Source: JBMNNU01 sp050942695 (lineage in GTDB: Bacteria > Chloroflexota > UBA6077). Taken from it: 8,529 bases of DNA. The notes under the pieces are model-generated. The model was not told the DNA's origin, did no database searches, and saw nothing but the letters and a program-made list of their open reading frames with translations. The position numbers were made by a program, and so were the translations under genes. The stretch lies in contig JBMNNU010000132.1 of the NCBI GenBank assembly GCA_050942695.1, positions 1 to 8,529 on the forward strand. Reading direction: 5' to 3'. This document shows positions 7,044 to 8,529 of the stretch, in pieces; position 1 is the stretch's first letter, and the number at the start of each line of letters is the position of its first letter.

Positions 7044-8382
7044 CGACGAACCGCGTGAGGAGCCGGTATGCCCGATATGCAAGGGGGCTGGGCTCCTCCG
7101 CATAGATGTCCTTCCAGGCCACCCCGATTTCGGCAAGGTGGTCCCCTGCAGGTGCCGGAGCGAGGCTCTTACCCAGGAGCGCCTGCAGAGGCTGCAACGG
7201 CTCAGCAATCTAGGTCCTCTGCTCAGGCTCACCTTCGACAATCTCATCAAGGAGGGCCGGCACCCCGACCCAGGTAGCCGGGAGCGATTCAAGGCTACTT
7301 ACAACCTCTGTCTCGAATACGCCAAATCGCCGTCGGGCTGGCTGGTGCTGATGGGCCCCAGCGGCTGCGGCAAGACCCACCTGGCAGCGGCTATTGCGAA
7401 CGAGCGGATCCGCTCCGGGGAATCCGCGCTCTTCGTGGTGGTGCCCGACCTGCTGGATCATCTGAGGGCCTCATTCAGCCCGACCAGCGATGTTCCATAC
7501 GACGAACTGTTCGAGAACGTAAAGGCCTCCCCCCTGCTGATCCTGGACGACCTGGGCACCCAGAGCAGCACCCCTTGGGCGCAGGAGAAGCTGTTCCAGA
7601 TCTTCAATCACCGCTACAACGCCCAGCTCCCTACAGTGATCACCACCAACCGTAACCTGGATGAGATAGACGAGCGGTTGAGGTCCCGGATGACCGATCC
7701 CGCCCTAAGCAGAGTGTGCCAGGTGGAGGAACGGCAATCGGCGGCGCAGGAGAGGTTCAGCAGCGAGCTGCCGGAGCTGCTAAAGGGTATGACCTTCGAG
7801 AACTTCGATCCCAGAGGCCAGGCTGTCGATGCGAAGTCGCTGGAGAGCTTGAAGAATGCCTTCAAGCTCTCGCGGGAGTTCGCAGAGAACCCTCATCTCT
7901 GGTTGGTGCTACTCGGAACCACCGGCTGCGGCAAGACTCACCTAGCCGCGGCTATCGCCAACCAGGTCATCGCCAGGGGACAGCCGGTGTACTTCGTCGT
8001 GGTGCCCGACCTGCTGGATCACCTGCGTTCCGCCTATAGCCCCGACAGCAAGGTGCCCTACGACGAGCTGTTCGAGACCATCCGCACCGCTCCGCTACTG
8101 ATACTTGACGATCTGGGAGCGCACAGCAGCACCCCCTGGGCTGAGGAGAAGCTGTATCAACTGGTGAACCACCGGTACAACCACCGGCTACCCACGGTAA
8201 TCACCACCAACCTCGCCCTCGATGAGCTGGATGAGAGGCTGGCGTCTCGATTGGCTGATGTGAGGGTGAGCCTGCTCTGTCCCATCACAGCGCCCACCTT
8301 CAGGGCATCTCCCCCACTCAAACGGAGCAGGCAGTCGAGCGGAGCTAGGACGCGACGACGTGGAGATGCGGGGATGGGTTGA
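6958..8382 (+). CDS. DnaI/DnaC-like helicase loader with two tandem AAA+ domains
   Basis: This 474-residue protein resembles the ATPases that place DnaB on DNA. A cysteine cluster CPIC (38-41) and CRC (64-66) near the N-terminus probably binds zinc, recalling the helicase-binding zinc domain of Bacillus DnaI. Domain 1 (about 90-257) has Walker A GPSGCGKTH (133-141), Walker B LLILDDLG (193-200), sensor 1 TTN (229-231) and Arg box RLRSRM (240-245). Domain 2 (about 277-448) repeats them: GTTGCGKTH (320-328), LLILDDLG (380-387), TTN (416-418), RLASRL (427-432). Known DnaC/DnaI loaders have one AAA+ domain and are about 245-310 residues long. ATG 6958 has a Shine-Dalgarno sequence; GTG 6952 is an alternative. 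No later in-frame ATG or GTG precedes the cysteine cluster, so the overlap with the DnaD-like gene is real. The tail (454-474) is basic and low in complexity. An IstB-like transposition helper is less likely, because no transposase is next to it. Confidence 0.9.
   Translation: MERVGDILRALGPLPNTSRGSTPTSSNDSDEPREEPVCPICKGAGLLRIDVLPGHPDFGKVVPCRCRSEALTQERLQRLQRLSNLGPLLRLTFDNLIKEGRHPDPGSRERFKATYNLCLEYAKSPSGWLVLMGPSGCGKTHLAAAIANERIRSGESALFVVVPDLLDHLRASFSPTSDVPYDELFENVKASPLLILDDLGTQSSTPWAQEKLFQIFNHRYNAQLPTVITTNRNLDEIDERLRSRMTDPALSRVCQVEERQSAAQERFSSELPELLKGMTFENFDPRGQAVDAKSLESLKNAFKLSREFAENPHLWLVLLGTTGCGKTHLAAAIANQVIARGQPVYFVVVPDLLDHLRSAYSPDSKVPYDELFETIRTAPLLILDDLGAHSSTPWAEEKLYQLVNHRYNHRLPTVITTNLALDELDERLASRLADVRVSLLCPITAPTFRASPPLKRSRQSSGARTRRRGDAGMG
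7333..7692 (+). repeat. AAA+ repeat, copy 1, within the loader gene
   Basis: This stretch encodes residues 126-245 and aligns without gaps to copy 2 at a constant offset of 187 residues (561 nt). By hand count 84 of 120 residues are identical. The DNA keeps blocks of identity, including 23 nt at 7438-7460 that match 7999-8021. This points to an internal duplication, possibly kept alike by gene conversion. Confidence 0.9.
7894..8253 (+). repeat. AAA+ repeat, copy 2, within the loader gene
   Basis: This stretch encodes residues 313-432, the second copy of the AAA+ core. Walker A differs mildly (GTTGCGKTH against GPSGCGKTH), while Walker B and the block FVVVPDLLDHLR are identical. All ATPase residues that I can check are kept, so neither copy looks dead. 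Confidence 0.9.
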
Positions 8383-8407
8383 CGGGGAGGACGGACCCCA
8401 CCCCCGG

Positions 8408-8428
8408 CCCCTCCCCCACAGGGAGAGG
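8408..8428. repeat. GC-rich palindrome after the loader gene
   Basis: CCCCTCCC (8408-8415) can pair with GGGAGAGG (8421-8428) around a 5-nt loop, with one mismatch in eight pairs. A C-rich run (8397-8405) precedes it. Such C/G-rich palindromes are common dispersed repeats in GC-rich genomes. No T-run follows on either strand, so an intrinsic terminator is not supported, although the hairpin may still protect the 3' end of the message. Confidence 0.5.
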
Positions 8429-8450
8429 CTCACAGGGGTAGGTATTGATC

Positions 8451-8529
8451 ATGGATTTAGGTTGGCGCATGGTAGACGAGCTGCAAATCGGCAAGCTGCC
8501 GAGGCCAGGGTTCTGGGGCCAACCAAAGG
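8451..8529 (+). CDS. Start of an unidentified gene, cut by the window end
   Basis: ATG 8451 opens a frame that stays open for 26 codons to the window edge: MDLGWRMVDELQIGKLPRPG and then FWGQPK. A TAGG/AGGGG purine stretch ends 8 nt before the ATG and could be a ribosome binding site. ATG 8469 is an alternative start. I do not recognise the protein, and 26 residues are too few to be certain that it is a gene. Confidence 0.4.
   Translation, partial: MDLGWRMVDELQIGKLPRPGFWGQPK

Noticed and set aside
7333..8253. Two separate loader genes, or a frameshifted pair
   Set aside because: The frame runs unbroken through both AAA+ cores and the linker, with no internal stop between them.

Overview
The window looks like a chromosomal segment of a GC-rich bacterium (hand counts of 60-base lines give about 65-70% G+C in typical genes). 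Chloroflexota is my best guess, because an rplI-dnaB block is followed by a DnaD-domain protein and a DnaI/DnaC-like loader, and the promoter is of the TGGTATAAT type. No rRNA or marker gene confirms this. Every gene I can support is on the + strand.

Left region (1-2912): the 3' end of an ABC transporter ATPase gene overlaps by 4 nt an 891-residue permease with two FtsX-like halves. Together they form an efflux- or lipoprotein-type (MacB/LolCDE-like) transporter of unknown substrate. A patch of lower G+C lies in the first extracellular domain of the permease.

Middle region (2913-6316): a 177-nt gap carries an extended -10 promoter for rplI (ribosomal protein L9). Next comes a 122-nt spacer made almost entirely of heptanucleotide repeats in two opposing arms that can fold into a long hairpin. 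The replicative helicase gene dnaB follows and has no clear Shine-Dalgarno sequence. It is split by a 429-residue intein at the RESG/SIEQ site. The intein keeps all splicing residues and both acidic residues of a LAGLIDADG homing endonuclease, and it is clearly poorer in G+C than its host gene.

Right region (6309-8382): a DnaD-domain primosome protein overlaps the dnaB end by 8 nt. It is followed, with an 86-nt overlap, by a helicase-loader-like ATPase. That protein has an N-terminal Cys cluster and, unusually, two tandem AAA+ domains that are about 70% identical to each other over 120 residues. Both copies keep Walker A, Walker B, sensor 1 and the Arg-containing box. The window ends with a GC-rich palindrome and the first 26 codons of an unidentified gene.

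The likely theme is a compact helicase-loading module: DnaB helicase, a DnaD-like remodeller and a two-headed loader are translated in overlapping frames, and helicase production also depends on protein splicing. The two-headed loader is the most unusual item in the window.
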